Part shown: positions 42,466-49,941 of the stretch, in pieces
How the letters are laid out: every line of letters begins with the position of its first letter
Numbering within the stretch: position 1 is the stretch's first letter
NCBI RefSeq assembly: GCF_900104675.1
Contig: NZ_LT629944.1
Span: 372,001 to 436,000 of the forward strand
Reading direction: 5' to 3'
DNA: 64,000 bases
DNA from: Angelakisella massiliensis
GTDB taxonomy: Bacteria > Bacillota > Clostridia > Oscillospirales > Ruminococcaceae
Notes under the pieces: model-generated
Told to the model about the DNA's origin: nothing
The model's database searches: none
What the model saw: the letters and a program-made list of their open reading frames with translations, nothing else
Made by a program: the position numbers and the translations under genes

Positions 42466-44028
42466 ATGTCCGATATGGCAATCAAGCTTTCCCTGCTGAT
42501 CTTATTTTTCGCCGTGATGGTAGGCATCGGCCTCTATTGCCGCCGTCATGCATCGGATGTGGCAGGATTTGTGCTGGGCGGCCGGTCTGTGGGACCGTGG
42601 CTTACCGCCTTTGCTTATGGTACCAGTTATTTTTCCGCTGTGGTTTTTGTGGGCTACGCCGGGCAATTCGGCTGGCGCTATGGCATCGCCGCCACCTGGG
42701 CCGGACTGGGCAACGCTTTTCTGGGCTCCTTGCTGGCGTGGGTGGTGCTGGGACGCCGCACCAGAGTAATGACCCAGCATCTGGACAGCGCCACCATGCC
42801 GGAGTTCTTCGGGCGTCGCTTTGAAAGCCGCCGCCTGAAGTTGGCCGCGTCGGTGATCATTTTTCTGTTCCTCATCCCCTACACCGCCAGCCTCTACAAC
42901 GGCCTCAGCCGCCTGTTCGCCATGGCTTTTGATGTGGATTATGAGCTTTGCGTGGCTGTAATGGCCATCCTTACCGGCGTTTACGTCATTGCGGGAGGAT
43001 ATATGGCTACCGCCATCAACGACTTCATCCAAGGCATCATCATGCTGGTGGGAATCTGTGCTGTCATTGGCGCCGTACTTCAAAGCCAGGGAGGCTTTCT
43101 AACCGCTTTGGACAGTCTGGCCCGGGTCTCAGACCCCACGGTTTCCAATACGCCCGGTGTGTTCGCCTCCTTTTTCGGGCCGGACCCTCTCAATCTTCTG
43201 GGTGTCGTGCTCCTGACCAGCCTGGGCACCTGGGGTCTGCCTCAGATGGTGCAGAAGTTCTATGCCATTAAAAACGAGGCCTCCATCAGCAAGGGGACGG
43301 TGATTTCCACCGCCTTTGCCGCCATCGTGGCCGGAGGCTGCTATTTCCTTGGCGGCTTTGGCCGGCTTTACAGCGATAAAGTGGATGTGGCCTCCCAGGG
43401 CTATGACGCCATTATTCCCACCATGCTCTCGGGCCTGCCCACTTTTCTCATTGCTGTAGTGGTCATTCTGGTGCTTTCCGCCTCCATGTCCACCCTCTCC
43501 TCTCTGGTGCTTACCTCCAGTTCCACTTTAACGCTGGACTTCATTCAGGGCAACCTCATTAAACACATGGGAGAAAAACAAAAGCTTCGCTGGATGCGGG
43601 CTCTGGTGGTGGTCTTTATTGCCATTTCAGTGGTGCTGGCCATCATTCAATACCGTTCCAGCGTCACCTTCATCGCTCAGCTGATGGGCATCTCCTGGGG
43701 CGCTTTGGCCGGCGCTTTTCTGGCCCCCTTCCTCTATGGGCTGTATTGGAAGCGGACTACAAGATCCGCCTGTGCCGCCAGCTTTTTCTTCTCCACAACG
43801 GTCATGCTGGCCAACATTCTGGTGGGAGAACTGTTTCCTCCCCTTCTGCGTTCCCCCATCAATTGCGGAGCCTTTTGTATGCTGGCCGGTTTGGTGCTGG
43901 TGCCTTTGGTCAGCCTCTTTACTTCTCCCCCGGACAGCCGCCAGGTGGAAAAAATCTTTTCCTGCTACGATCAGACCATCACCGTCACCATGCGGGACTC
44001 CATCGGCCGCCCGGAACGGAAAAAGTGA
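42466..44028 (+). CDS. Sodium:solute symporter (SSS family)
   Basis: A 520-residue membrane protein with about 13 predicted helices. The N-terminal pattern (GRSVGPWLTAFAYGTSYFSAVVFVGYAG) and AGGYMATAINDFIQGIIMLVG match the SSS family, whose members use sodium to bring in proline, pantothenate, short carboxylates or sugars. The substrate cannot be told. It follows the acyl-CoA synthetase and probably shares its T-box-controlled transcript, so it may import the acid that the synthetase activates, or an amino acid. The ATG has an AGAGGAG site. Confidence 0.88.
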   Translation: MSDMAIKLSLLILFFAVMVGIGLYCRRHASDVAGFVLGGRSVGPWLTAFAYGTSYFSAVVFVGYAGQFGWRYGIAATWAGLGNAFLGSLLAWVVLGRRTRVMTQHLDSATMPEFFGRRFESRRLKLAASVIIFLFLIPYTASLYNGLSRLFAMAFDVDYELCVAVMAILTGVYVIAGGYMATAINDFIQGIIMLVGICAVIGAVLQSQGGFLTALDSLARVSDPTVSNTPGVFASFFGPDPLNLLGVVLLTSLGTWGLPQMVQKFYAIKNEASISKGTVISTAFAAIVAGGCYFLGGFGRLYSDKVDVASQGYDAIIPTMLSGLPTFLIAVVVILVLSASMSTLSSLVLTSSSTLTLDFIQGNLIKHMGEKQKLRWMRALVVVFIAISVVLAIIQYRSSVTFIAQLMGISWGALAGAFLAPFLYGLYWKRTTRSACAASFFFSTTVMLANILVGELFPPLLRSPINCGAFCMLAGLVLVPLVSLFTSPPDSRQVEKIFSCYDQTITVTMRDSIGRPERKK

Positions 44029-44035
44029 TTCCTTT

Positions 44036-44300
44036 CAGCGTCCCCAAAAAGTCCGGCACGCTTCCACGGGGCTCAGTACCCTTTGGATCTGCCTTGGCTT
44101 TCCCGCTGAGTGGGGGCTTGGGCACTGGTCGTGGTGTCATCATCCCAGAGTGTCTGTTATATTATTGTCTGGGACGGTAGGCGGACGTTGTTTGCTCCCA
44201 TCCATGGGGGCAATGGTTCCCTTCATCCCCTGTATTCGGGGTATCAAAATCAAAGCCCTGTCCTGATTTTGATCAGTTTGTATGGTTGTTCCTCAAAACA
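44036..44300. repeat. Degenerate copy of the structured repeat (locus C)
   Basis: After the symporter stop the sequence resembles locus A: CAGCGTCCCCAAAAAGTCCG then GCACGCTTCCACGGGG match GAGCGTGTCG-AAAAAGTTCG and ACACGCTTCCAGGGGG, and GGGGTATCAAAATC with CTGTCCTGATTTTGAT matches the tail hairpin. Stems are mostly broken, and no duplicated flanking hairpin is visible. It may be a decayed insertion. Confidence 0.5.
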
Positions 44301-44343
44301 GATTTTTCGGCAATCCGGTAATTTTCTTTTATTTTTCCTCATC

Positions 44344-44397
44344 AAAAAGCCCCTGGAATATCGCCATTCATTCAGGCCATATTCCAGGGGCTCTTTT
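44344..44397. terminator. Bidirectional terminator beside rsmA
   Basis: A perfect 13-bp inverted repeat (44349-44361 with 44379-44391) flanked by AAAAA on the left and CTTTTT on the right. It ends the minus-strand rsmA transcript and the plus-strand operon. Confidence 0.85.
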
Positions 44398-44413
44398 TGG
44401 TATTCTCCTTTAT

Positions 44414-45283
44414 TTACCGCTGCTCACGAAAATCCCACAGACAGTTTGCAAGGGCCGCAAAATCTTCCAATGTCAGCTCTTCCGCCCGGGCATTTTCCCG
44501 CACTCCGGCTTTTTCCAGCAGTTCCCGCACTTTTTCCTTCTCCATGGCCAAAGCTGAGGACAGGGTATTCAAAATCGTTTTTCGCCTTTGTCCGAAAGCT
44601 CCCCGTACCACTGTAAAAAACAGTTTTTCATCCCGCACTTCCACCGGGGGCTTTTGGTTGACATCCAAACGAATCACGGCGGAATCCACATCCGGCGCCG
44701 GGAGAAACGATCCCCTGGATACTGGAAAGAGCATTTGAGGGGTACTGTAATAATGGACCGCCGCGGTGATGGCCCCCGCCTGCCTGGAACCGGGCTTGGC
44801 GCAGATTCGCTGGGCGGCTTCTTTCTGTACCATGACGGTGATGGAGCGAATAGGCAGCCGCTGCTCCAACAAAGCCATTAAAATAGGCGAGGTAATATAA
44901 TAAGGGAGATTGGCGCAAACCACTACTTCCATGCCGGAAAATTCCTGCTGGATCAGCTGAGGGAGATTCACTTTCAGCACATCTTCATTGATGATTTTAA
45001 TGTTGTCAAACTCGGCCAGCGTTTCATCCAAAATCGGCAGCAGCCGGCTGTCGATCTCAATACAGACCACCTTTTTTGCCCGCCGTGCCAGCTCCGCCGT
45101 CAGCACGCCCACACCTGCGCCGATTTCGATCACTCCACGCTCCGGGCTTGCTCCCCCCTGCTCTGCGATTCGGGGACAAACGGAGGGATTCACAATAAAA
45201 TTCTGTCCTAACGCTTTGGAAAAAGTAAAGCCGTTACGTTCCATGATCTCTTTGATCACGGATCTGTTGGTTAACGGTTCCAA
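44414..45283 (-). CDS. rsmA: 16S rRNA adenine dimethyltransferase
   Basis: A 289-residue enzyme that dimethylates two adenines in the 3' terminal helix of 16S rRNA (KsgA). The SAM-binding motif I is VIEIGAGVGVLTAEL, the acidic residue is in CIEIDSRL, and the catalytic NLPY motif reads NLPYYITSPI, followed by EAAQRICAKPGSRQ and the C-terminal RNA-binding part. The frame reaches ATG 45304, but a GGGGAGG site lies inside that extension, eight bases before TTG 45283, so TTG is preferred. It is upstream of the tRNA-Arg on the same strand order, not in an operon with it. Confidence 0.93.
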   Translation of the reverse strand: MEPLTNRSVIKEIMERNGFTFSKALGQNFIVNPSVCPRIAEQGGASPERGVIEIGAGVGVLTAELARRAKKVVCIEIDSRLLPILDETLAEFDNIKIINEDVLKVNLPQLIQQEFSGMEVVVCANLPYYITSPILMALLEQRLPIRSITVMVQKEAAQRICAKPGSRQAGAITAAVHYYSTPQMLFPVSRGSFLPAPDVDSAVIRLDVNQKPPVEVRDEKLFFTVVRGAFGQRRKTILNTLSSALAMEKEKVRELLEKAGVRENARAEELTLEDFAALANCLWDFREQR

Positions 45284-45418
45284 AGGTGTTTCCTCCCCTC
45301 TCATTGAAACAATGGCTTTCCACGGCTGCCCACCACCGCCTCAAAACCCAATAAGGAAAGGGTGGGATATATGGGTATCAGGCTGTCCGGACCCGATTTA
45401 CGGAAGATAAAAAAATAT

Positions 45419-45442
45419 CGGAGCAAAGCGAACTTTGCTCCG
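45419..45442 (-). terminator. Terminator of tRNA-Arg
   Basis: A perfect 10-bp stem (45419-45428 with 45433-45442), a 4-base loop, and on the minus strand a tail ATATTTTTTTAT. It directly follows the tRNA. Confidence 0.85.
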
Positions 45443-45445
45443 ACG

Positions 45446-45522
45446 TGGTGCGCGCGGAGGGACTCGAACCCCCGACCTACTGATTCGTAGTCAGTCACTC
45501 TATCCAGCTGAGCTACGCACGC
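45446..45522 (-). tRNA. tRNA-Arg (anticodon ACG)
   Basis: Reading the minus strand: acceptor 5' GCGTGCG pairs with CGCGCGC, the anticodon loop CTACGAA carries ACG, the T-arm has GGTTCGAGTCC, and the CCA end is encoded (77 bases with CCA). ACG is normally edited to ICG. Confidence 0.95.
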
Positions 45523-45544
45523 ATATCCAAAAGACAGCTTAATT

Positions 45545-45573
45545 ATATTAGCACACTTTTCTCGGTTCGTCAA
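45545..45573 (-). promoter_or_regulatory. Promoter of tRNA-Arg
   Basis: On the minus strand TTGACG (45573-45568), a 17-base spacer and TAATAT (45550-45545), 23 bases from the tRNA. Confidence 0.75.
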
Positions 45574-45675
45574 CACATTTTGCAAAAAAATATTCCAAAA
45601 ACTTTCTGCTGGCTGTAAAAAGGAAAAAGTAGTATACTGATCTGGAAAATTTGTACCCAAAATAAGGAGACGGTT

Positions 45676-46731
45676 ATGGAGTATTACTATTATTCTCACC
45701 TTGCCAAAGCTGAACAGGCCATTTACCGCGCAATGCTGGATGGCATTTCCTCCCTTTCCCTCTCCTTTGCCGTACCCAAAGCGGAACTGACGGCACTCAA
45801 CAGCATTTTATTTCGGCTTCGTCTGGATCACCCGGAGATTTTCTATGTCACCGGCTTTTCCTGCCGCATTCATCCCGACGCCTCCTGCGTCACCATGCTG
45901 CCGGATTATCTTTTTGACCGCAGCAAAGTCCGGGAGCATCAAAAGGCGCTCTCCACCCGGGTCCGACGGCTGGCTGACGGGGCCAAAAATATGAGTGAGG
46001 TTGAAAAGGAGCAATATATCCACGACTTCATCTGCCGCAATGTTCGCTATGACAAACTGAAAAAAGCATATTCTCACGAAATTATCGGTCCTTTGGGCCA
46101 GGGAGTAGGGGTATGTGAAGGGATTGCAAAAACTGTCAAAATTCTCTGTGACGCTTTGGGGCTTTGGTGTATCATCGCCATCTCCGAAGCCGCCCCGGAC
46201 AAAGGGATCAAATATCGCCATGCCTGGAACATCATCCGCCTGAAAGGACAATATTATCATCTGGACGCCACCTTTGACGGTACCCTTACAGGAGAAGATC
46301 TCTTGCGGTATGACTATTTCAATCTGGATGACCGGTGGATATTCCGGGATCATCAGCCGGTTCTCTTCCCTGTTCCCGCCTGTGCCGACAGTGCCCAAAG
46401 CTATTACCGAAGCCGGAAGCTGTCCTTCACCAAAGAGGAAGAGGTCTGCAAACGTGCTGCCCAGGCAATTCGCAAAGGACTTCCTCTGGCGGTACATTGG
46501 AGAGGGGGCTTTCTTACCAGGGAGGTATTGGTTCGGCTCATGGAGCAGCTGGAGCAGGCTGCCCGGCAAAAAGGCCGCCATGTTCAGCTGTCCCTGAACT
46601 GGCCCCAGGCTGTGCTTTGTCTGCGCTTTCCTCAGACCGTACCCCAGCAAACCCTTATTACTGAAGAGGCAAACGAGGGTGAGCAGGATGGTGAAGGCTC
46701 CTCTTGTGAGCATCAGGTCACAGGCTGCTGA
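45676..46731 (+). CDS. Transglutaminase-like protein
   Basis: A 351-residue cytoplasmic-looking protein with a transglutaminase/protease-like core. The triad is visible: Cys in GVCEGIAKTVK (about 147), His in YRHAWNII (about 183), Asp in HLDATFDG (about 197). The N-terminal 100 residues and the C-terminal 110 residues are not recognised. No signal peptide is seen, and the tail is rich in Glu and Gln. It could be a peptidase or a crosslinker; the family cannot be narrowed. The ATG has an ATAAGGAG site. Confidence 0.75.
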   Translation: MEYYYYSHLAKAEQAIYRAMLDGISSLSLSFAVPKAELTALNSILFRLRLDHPEIFYVTGFSCRIHPDASCVTMLPDYLFDRSKVREHQKALSTRVRRLADGAKNMSEVEKEQYIHDFICRNVRYDKLKKAYSHEIIGPLGQGVGVCEGIAKTVKILCDALGLWCIIAISEAAPDKGIKYRHAWNIIRLKGQYYHLDATFDGTLTGEDLLRYDYFNLDDRWIFRDHQPVLFPVPACADSAQSYYRSRKLSFTKEEEVCKRAAQAIRKGLPLAVHWRGGFLTREVLVRLMEQLEQAARQKGRHVQLSLNWPQAVLCLRFPQTVPQQTLITEEANEGEQDGEGSSCEHQVTGC

Positions 46732-46756
46732 TGGACGCTCCGGGAGCAGCTCAATC

Positions 46757-46785
46757 TTGACTTTTTTCCTCTGGTATTGTAAACT
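46757..46785 (+). promoter_or_regulatory. Promoter of tRNA-Leu
   Basis: TTGACT (46757-46762), a 17-base spacer and TAAACT (46780-46785), 39 bases before the tRNA. Confidence 0.75.
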
Positions 46786-46824
46786 TAGTGACAATGGATT
46801 TTACAAATTCATATGGAATCCTAT

Positions 46825-46911
46825 GCCGCTATGGTGGAATTGGCAGACACAAGGGACTTAAAATCCCTCGGAAGAAATTCCGTACCGGTTCGACCCCGGT
46901 TAGCGGCACCA
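46825..46911 (+). tRNA. tRNA-Leu (anticodon TAA)
   Basis: An 87-base class II tRNA. Acceptor GCCGCTA pairs with TAGCGGC, the anticodon loop CTTAAAA carries TAA, there is a long variable arm, GGTTCGACCCC in the T-arm, and an encoded CCA. Confidence 0.95.
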
Positions 46912-46916
46912 CCAGG

Positions 46917-47006
46917 CAAGGGCCTGGAGCCAAGTCGCACTCCAGGTCCTTTCTTTTATCTAAAAATTGCGGCCTGCGTTCAAGCGATCTAAAGTGTTCG
47001 CCATCG
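46917..47006 (+). repeat. Hairpin repeat, copy 1
   Basis: First of four related copies of about 95 bases. A stem from CCTGGAG and CTCCAGG around CCAAGTCGCA is followed by CCTTTCTTTT, and then a spacer with GGCCTGCGTTCAAGCG and GTGTTCGCCAT. It sits directly after the tRNA-Leu and likely serves as its terminator. Confidence 0.75.
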
Positions 47007-47014
47007 CCACCAGG

Positions 47015-47107
47015 CAAGGGCCTGGAGCCACCGGCTAGGGCCGGAGCCAAGTCGCGTTCCAGTCCTTCCTGATATCCAAAGAAGTCAGCCCGCGTCCGGG
47101 CAGGCAA
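47015..47107 (+). repeat. Hairpin repeat, copy 2 (altered)
   Basis: Starts 98 bases after copy 1. The stem half CCTGGAGCCA is kept, a second half-hairpin with GGAGCCAAGTCGCG follows, and the spacer GCCCGCGTCCGG is recognisable. It looks like a recombined copy. Confidence 0.65.
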
Positions 47108-47161
47108 AAATCGTTTTCTCCTTCAAAGCCCATTGCAAATATGATGACAGGGGGAAAGATC

Positions 47162-47377
47162 ATGCAAAAGGTAGTTTACATCAGCAATAGCCGTGATTTC
47201 ACGGAACAAAGGGATATTAATGACAATCGATATCTGGTCCGCATCAACAAGCTGTTGGAGGAAGGCTGGGTCATTTCACAAATGAATACCCAAACCGTTC
47301 CTGTTGATCCTAAACTGGAAAACTATCTCCACAAAGAAACCCTTGTATCCTTTGTGATTTTGGAAAAGCCTGAATAA
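47162..47377 (+). CDS. Small hypothetical protein (71 residues)
   Basis: A 71-residue ORF with a GGGGGAAAG site and ATG 47162. It starts MQKVVYISNSRDF and ends FVILEKPE; the middle (NRYLVRINKLLEEGWVISQMN) resembles DUF4177-like small proteins that begin with a beta strand and have a helix with LLNEGW-type residues. No signal peptide or membrane segment. It lies between hairpin repeats. Probably real; function unknown. Confidence 0.65.
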   Translation: MQKVVYISNSRDFTEQRDINDNRYLVRINKLLEEGWVISQMNTQTVPVDPKLENYLHKETLVSFVILEKPE

Positions 47378-47385
47378 CCGGTCAG

Positions 47386-47476
47386 GTCCTGGAGCCAAGT
47401 CGCGCTCCAGGACCTTTCTTTTTATCCAAAACTGCTGCCCGCGTCCAACGTGTTCTAAAATGTCCGCCATAATAAG
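47386..47476 (+). repeat. Hairpin repeat, copy 3
   Basis: Directly after the small ORF: a perfect stem CAGGTCCTGGAG with CTCCAGGACCT, a T-rich tail, then ATCCAAAACTGCTGCCCGCG and the GTGTTCTAAAATGTCCGCC spacer, matching copy 1. It probably terminates the small ORF. Confidence 0.75.
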
Positions 47477-47479
47477 CCA

Positions 47480-47530
47480 AGGCCTGGAGCCAAATCACGC
47501 TCCAGGCCTTTTCTTTTTGTCCAAAACTGT
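47480..47530 (+). repeat. Hairpin repeat, copy 4
   Basis: Starts 95 bases after copy 3: AAGGCCTGGAG with CTCCAGGCCTT, then TTCTTTTTGTCCAAAACTG. It may also act on the minus-strand RpiR gene side. The rest of 47531-47718 has no gene I can support. Confidence 0.75.
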
Positions 47531-47718
47531 GCCCACGGCCTGATCAGTTTAAATGCCGACCAAGATGGGGAATCAAATGGTCCCCTGTTTTTTCCAGTAT
47601 GATTGTTGTGCTTTCTCTCCCAGCAGCTGAGCTTTGAAGGCTTTCATCCAGCTCCTGCCCATCTCCCTCCTGAACGGGAGATAAAACACACCCTTTCCCT
47701 GACCGCGCCGCTTTTCTG

Positions 47719-48582
47719 TCAGTCCCGGATGCTGGGGAAAATGATGGTATTTCTGGCGTAAATTTTGGAGATGGACTCATCATAATCCTGGCAGGCCAGG
47801 GTGATGACGAGGGAATCCAAAATACAGTTGTGGGAAGTGCGGGAAGCAACCACAGCATCATCTGTCATATAAGGAATGTCTCCCGGAGGCGCATAGAGAA
47901 TAATATCCGCCGATTCACAAAGAGGAGAATCGGTATAACTTGTTACCGCGATGGTGGCGGCCCCACTGTGATGGGCAACATACAGCGATTCTACCGTATC
48001 ATGGGTATGGCCTGAATAAGAAATTCCAATGGCTACATCCTCCGGTCCCAGGTTCAGGGCCATCGTACGCATCATAACGCCGCTGACGGCAGTGGCGACC
48101 TGATAACCGAACTGATAAAAATGATAGGCGGCATTGGTCACAACAGATTCCGAGCTGCCCGTTCCCAGCAGCAGAATATGCCGTGCTTTATGGAGGAGGC
48201 TGACCGCCTTGTCCACCTGTTCCATATCAATTTGGCGGATGGTCTCATAAAGAGAATTGATATTGCTGGTAAAAGTTTTATTGAAAATATCTTTTGCCTT
48301 ATCTCCTCTCTTGATAGCAGGGAGCAAAAGGGGCTCCTCTTTCTTGGAGGTTTCTTCCAAAAACTTATATTTGAGTTCCGCATATCCACTCAAACCGATG
48401 GCTTTACAGAAGCGCACAACGGCAGAGTTGGCCACCCCGGCGGCAATAGCCAGGTCCTGTATATGCATTTTGGAGATAGAATCACTGTGGGTCAGGATAT
48501 AGTCTGCAACACGCTTTTCCCCATAGGTAAGATTTTGGTACCGCTGCCGAATCATCAGTAACATGGACGGCTTTTGTTCCAC
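47719..48582 (-). CDS. RpiR/MurR-family regulator
   Basis: A 287-residue regulator with an N-terminal helix-turn-helix (MHIQDLAIAAGVANSAVVRFCKAIGLSGYAELK, about 40-75) and a C-terminal SIS domain that binds sugar phosphates (LLLGTGSSESVVTNAAYHF, GISYSGHTHDTVES). The frame runs to 48651, but GTG 48582 has a GGAGGGAG site. It is divergent from the phosphodiesterase/ABC operon at 48920, with a palindromic site between, so it should control that operon in response to a phosphosugar. Confidence 0.88.
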   Translation of the reverse strand: MEQKPSMLLMIRQRYQNLTYGEKRVADYILTHSDSISKMHIQDLAIAAGVANSAVVRFCKAIGLSGYAELKYKFLEETSKKEEPLLLPAIKRGDKAKDIFNKTFTSNINSLYETIRQIDMEQVDKAVSLLHKARHILLLGTGSSESVVTNAAYHFYQFGYQVATAVSGVMMRTMALNLGPEDVAIGISYSGHTHDTVESLYVAHHSGAATIAVTSYTDSPLCESADIILYAPPGDIPYMTDDAVVASRTSHNCILDSLVITLACQDYDESISKIYARNTIIFPSIRD

Positions 48583-48659
48583 AAGTCTCCCTCCTGCTGT
48601 CTTGATTTTACCGGATGGCTTTATTATATCAGAAACCAGCTCGCATTTCAATATAGAAA

Positions 48660-48673
48660 TATTTCTAGAAATA
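48660..48673. promoter_or_regulatory. Palindromic operator candidate of the RpiR regulator
   Basis: Perfect 14-base palindrome TATTTCTAGAAATA, and an overlapping GAAATATTTC (48656-48665), in the AT-rich divergent region upstream of the GTG start of the regulator and 130-145 bases before the operon promoter. Confidence 0.5.
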
Positions 48674-48802
48674 ATATTTTCATTTTTTATTTCTCGAAAA
48701 TTCCGTGTAAAATTTAAGTTTATTTTTAAAATATGAGATTATATCAAGGATTTAAAGCTTATTTAAAGAAAAGAAAAATTTCTAATTTATTTCTTTTTAT
48801 TA

Positions 48803-48831
48803 TTGACATCAGAATTTTTATATGCTAATAT
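48803..48831 (+). promoter_or_regulatory. Promoter of the phosphodiesterase operon
   Basis: TTGACA (48803-48808), a 17-base spacer and TAATAT (48826-48831), about 90 bases before the start codon. Confidence 0.75.
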
Positions 48832-48919
48832 CCAGTCACAGGGAACAAAATTAGAAAATTATCCAAGCAAATACTGTTCAAATCAGATCAAGGGTCGAAA
48901 TTCTGAAGGAGATGACGAT

Positions 48920-49705
48920 ATGGACGGATTATGTCGGACAGGAAATAACAGGGAGCGAAAATATCCCCGTCTCATCGCCCACCGGGGGCTCAGCTGGGCA
49001 ATGCCGGAAAATACGGTTGCTTCCTTTGCGGCGGCCATTGCTTTGGGAGCTGACGAGATCGAGTTCGATCTGTGGGCCACCAAAGATGATCAGCTGGTGG
49101 TTTGCCATGACAGCTCAGTGGACCGCACATCCAACGGCAGCGGAGAAATCTCTTCTTTGAGATGGGATGAAATCAAAGATTTAGATGCCGGCAGCTGGAA
49201 GGATGAAATTTGGACCGGTTTACGGTTCAGCACCTTTGAAGATATCCTCCGTTTGTTTGGACGCCGCGTAATCTTCAACATTCACATCAAAGGCGCCAGC
49301 GACAACGCCAATGCCGCGGCGCAAGGAGGCCATTCCTTCCAAAAGCGGCATATGGAGCAGGTTGTCTCTCTGATCCGGAAATATGATTGCGAGGACTGGT
49401 GTTATATTGCCGGAGACAGCGATATTTTGCAGCTGGCAATCCAGGTGGATGAAAGCATCCAGCGTTGCAGTCTGTGCGGCTGTTTCGACTATACGATTGT
49501 GGACGCGGCCATCAAGTACGGCTGCAAAAAGCTCCAGTTTTTAAAGCCCTATTACAATCAGGAAATGATCGAAAAGGCCCACCGCCATGGCATTACCTGC
49601 AATATGTTCTGGTCGGATGACCCTGAGGAAGCCAAAAAATTTCTGGAAGAAGGAATTGACTCCATTCTGACCAACCGCTTCAATCTGCTCAAGGATATCA
49701 TTTAA
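48920..49705 (+). CDS. Glycerophosphodiester phosphodiesterase family protein
   Basis: A 261-residue enzyme with the GDPD signature: IAHRGLSWAMPENT, a metal site in ADEIEFDLW, VCHDSSVDRTSNGSG, then the barrel with FNIHIKG and CNMFWSDDPEE at the end. These enzymes cleave glycerophosphodiesters to glycerol-3-phosphate and an alcohol. No signal peptide, so it acts on an imported substrate. ATG 48920 has a GAAGGAG site; the longer frame upstream is untranslated leader. It is the first gene of the operon with the ABC importer, PHP protein and dehydrogenase. Confidence 0.88.
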   Translation: MDGLCRTGNNRERKYPRLIAHRGLSWAMPENTVASFAAAIALGADEIEFDLWATKDDQLVVCHDSSVDRTSNGSGEISSLRWDEIKDLDAGSWKDEIWTGLRFSTFEDILRLFGRRVIFNIHIKGASDNANAAAQGGHSFQKRHMEQVVSLIRKYDCEDWCYIAGDSDILQLAIQVDESIQRCSLCGCFDYTIVDAAIKYGCKKLQFLKPYYNQEMIEKAHRHGITCNMFWSDDPEEAKKFLEEGIDSILTNRFNLLKDII

Positions 49706-49941
49706 AGGGCAGCTGTAAAAAGGGATTTTTACCCTCATAAAACAATGGGTGATCTACAGGGCGGAACAAAACAGCGGTCTGCATGGCCTCATTCCTGGCA
49801 GGCAGCGTCTTCTTTCTGGATACTGAGGGAAAAATATAATTGTGGGGGAAATCCGATCCTGGAAAACCGTATTGCCTTTTGTCCACTGAGGGTAGTGAAA
49901 ATGGAAAAGAAACTTGTTGATGAAAAGGAGCTGGAAAGAAA

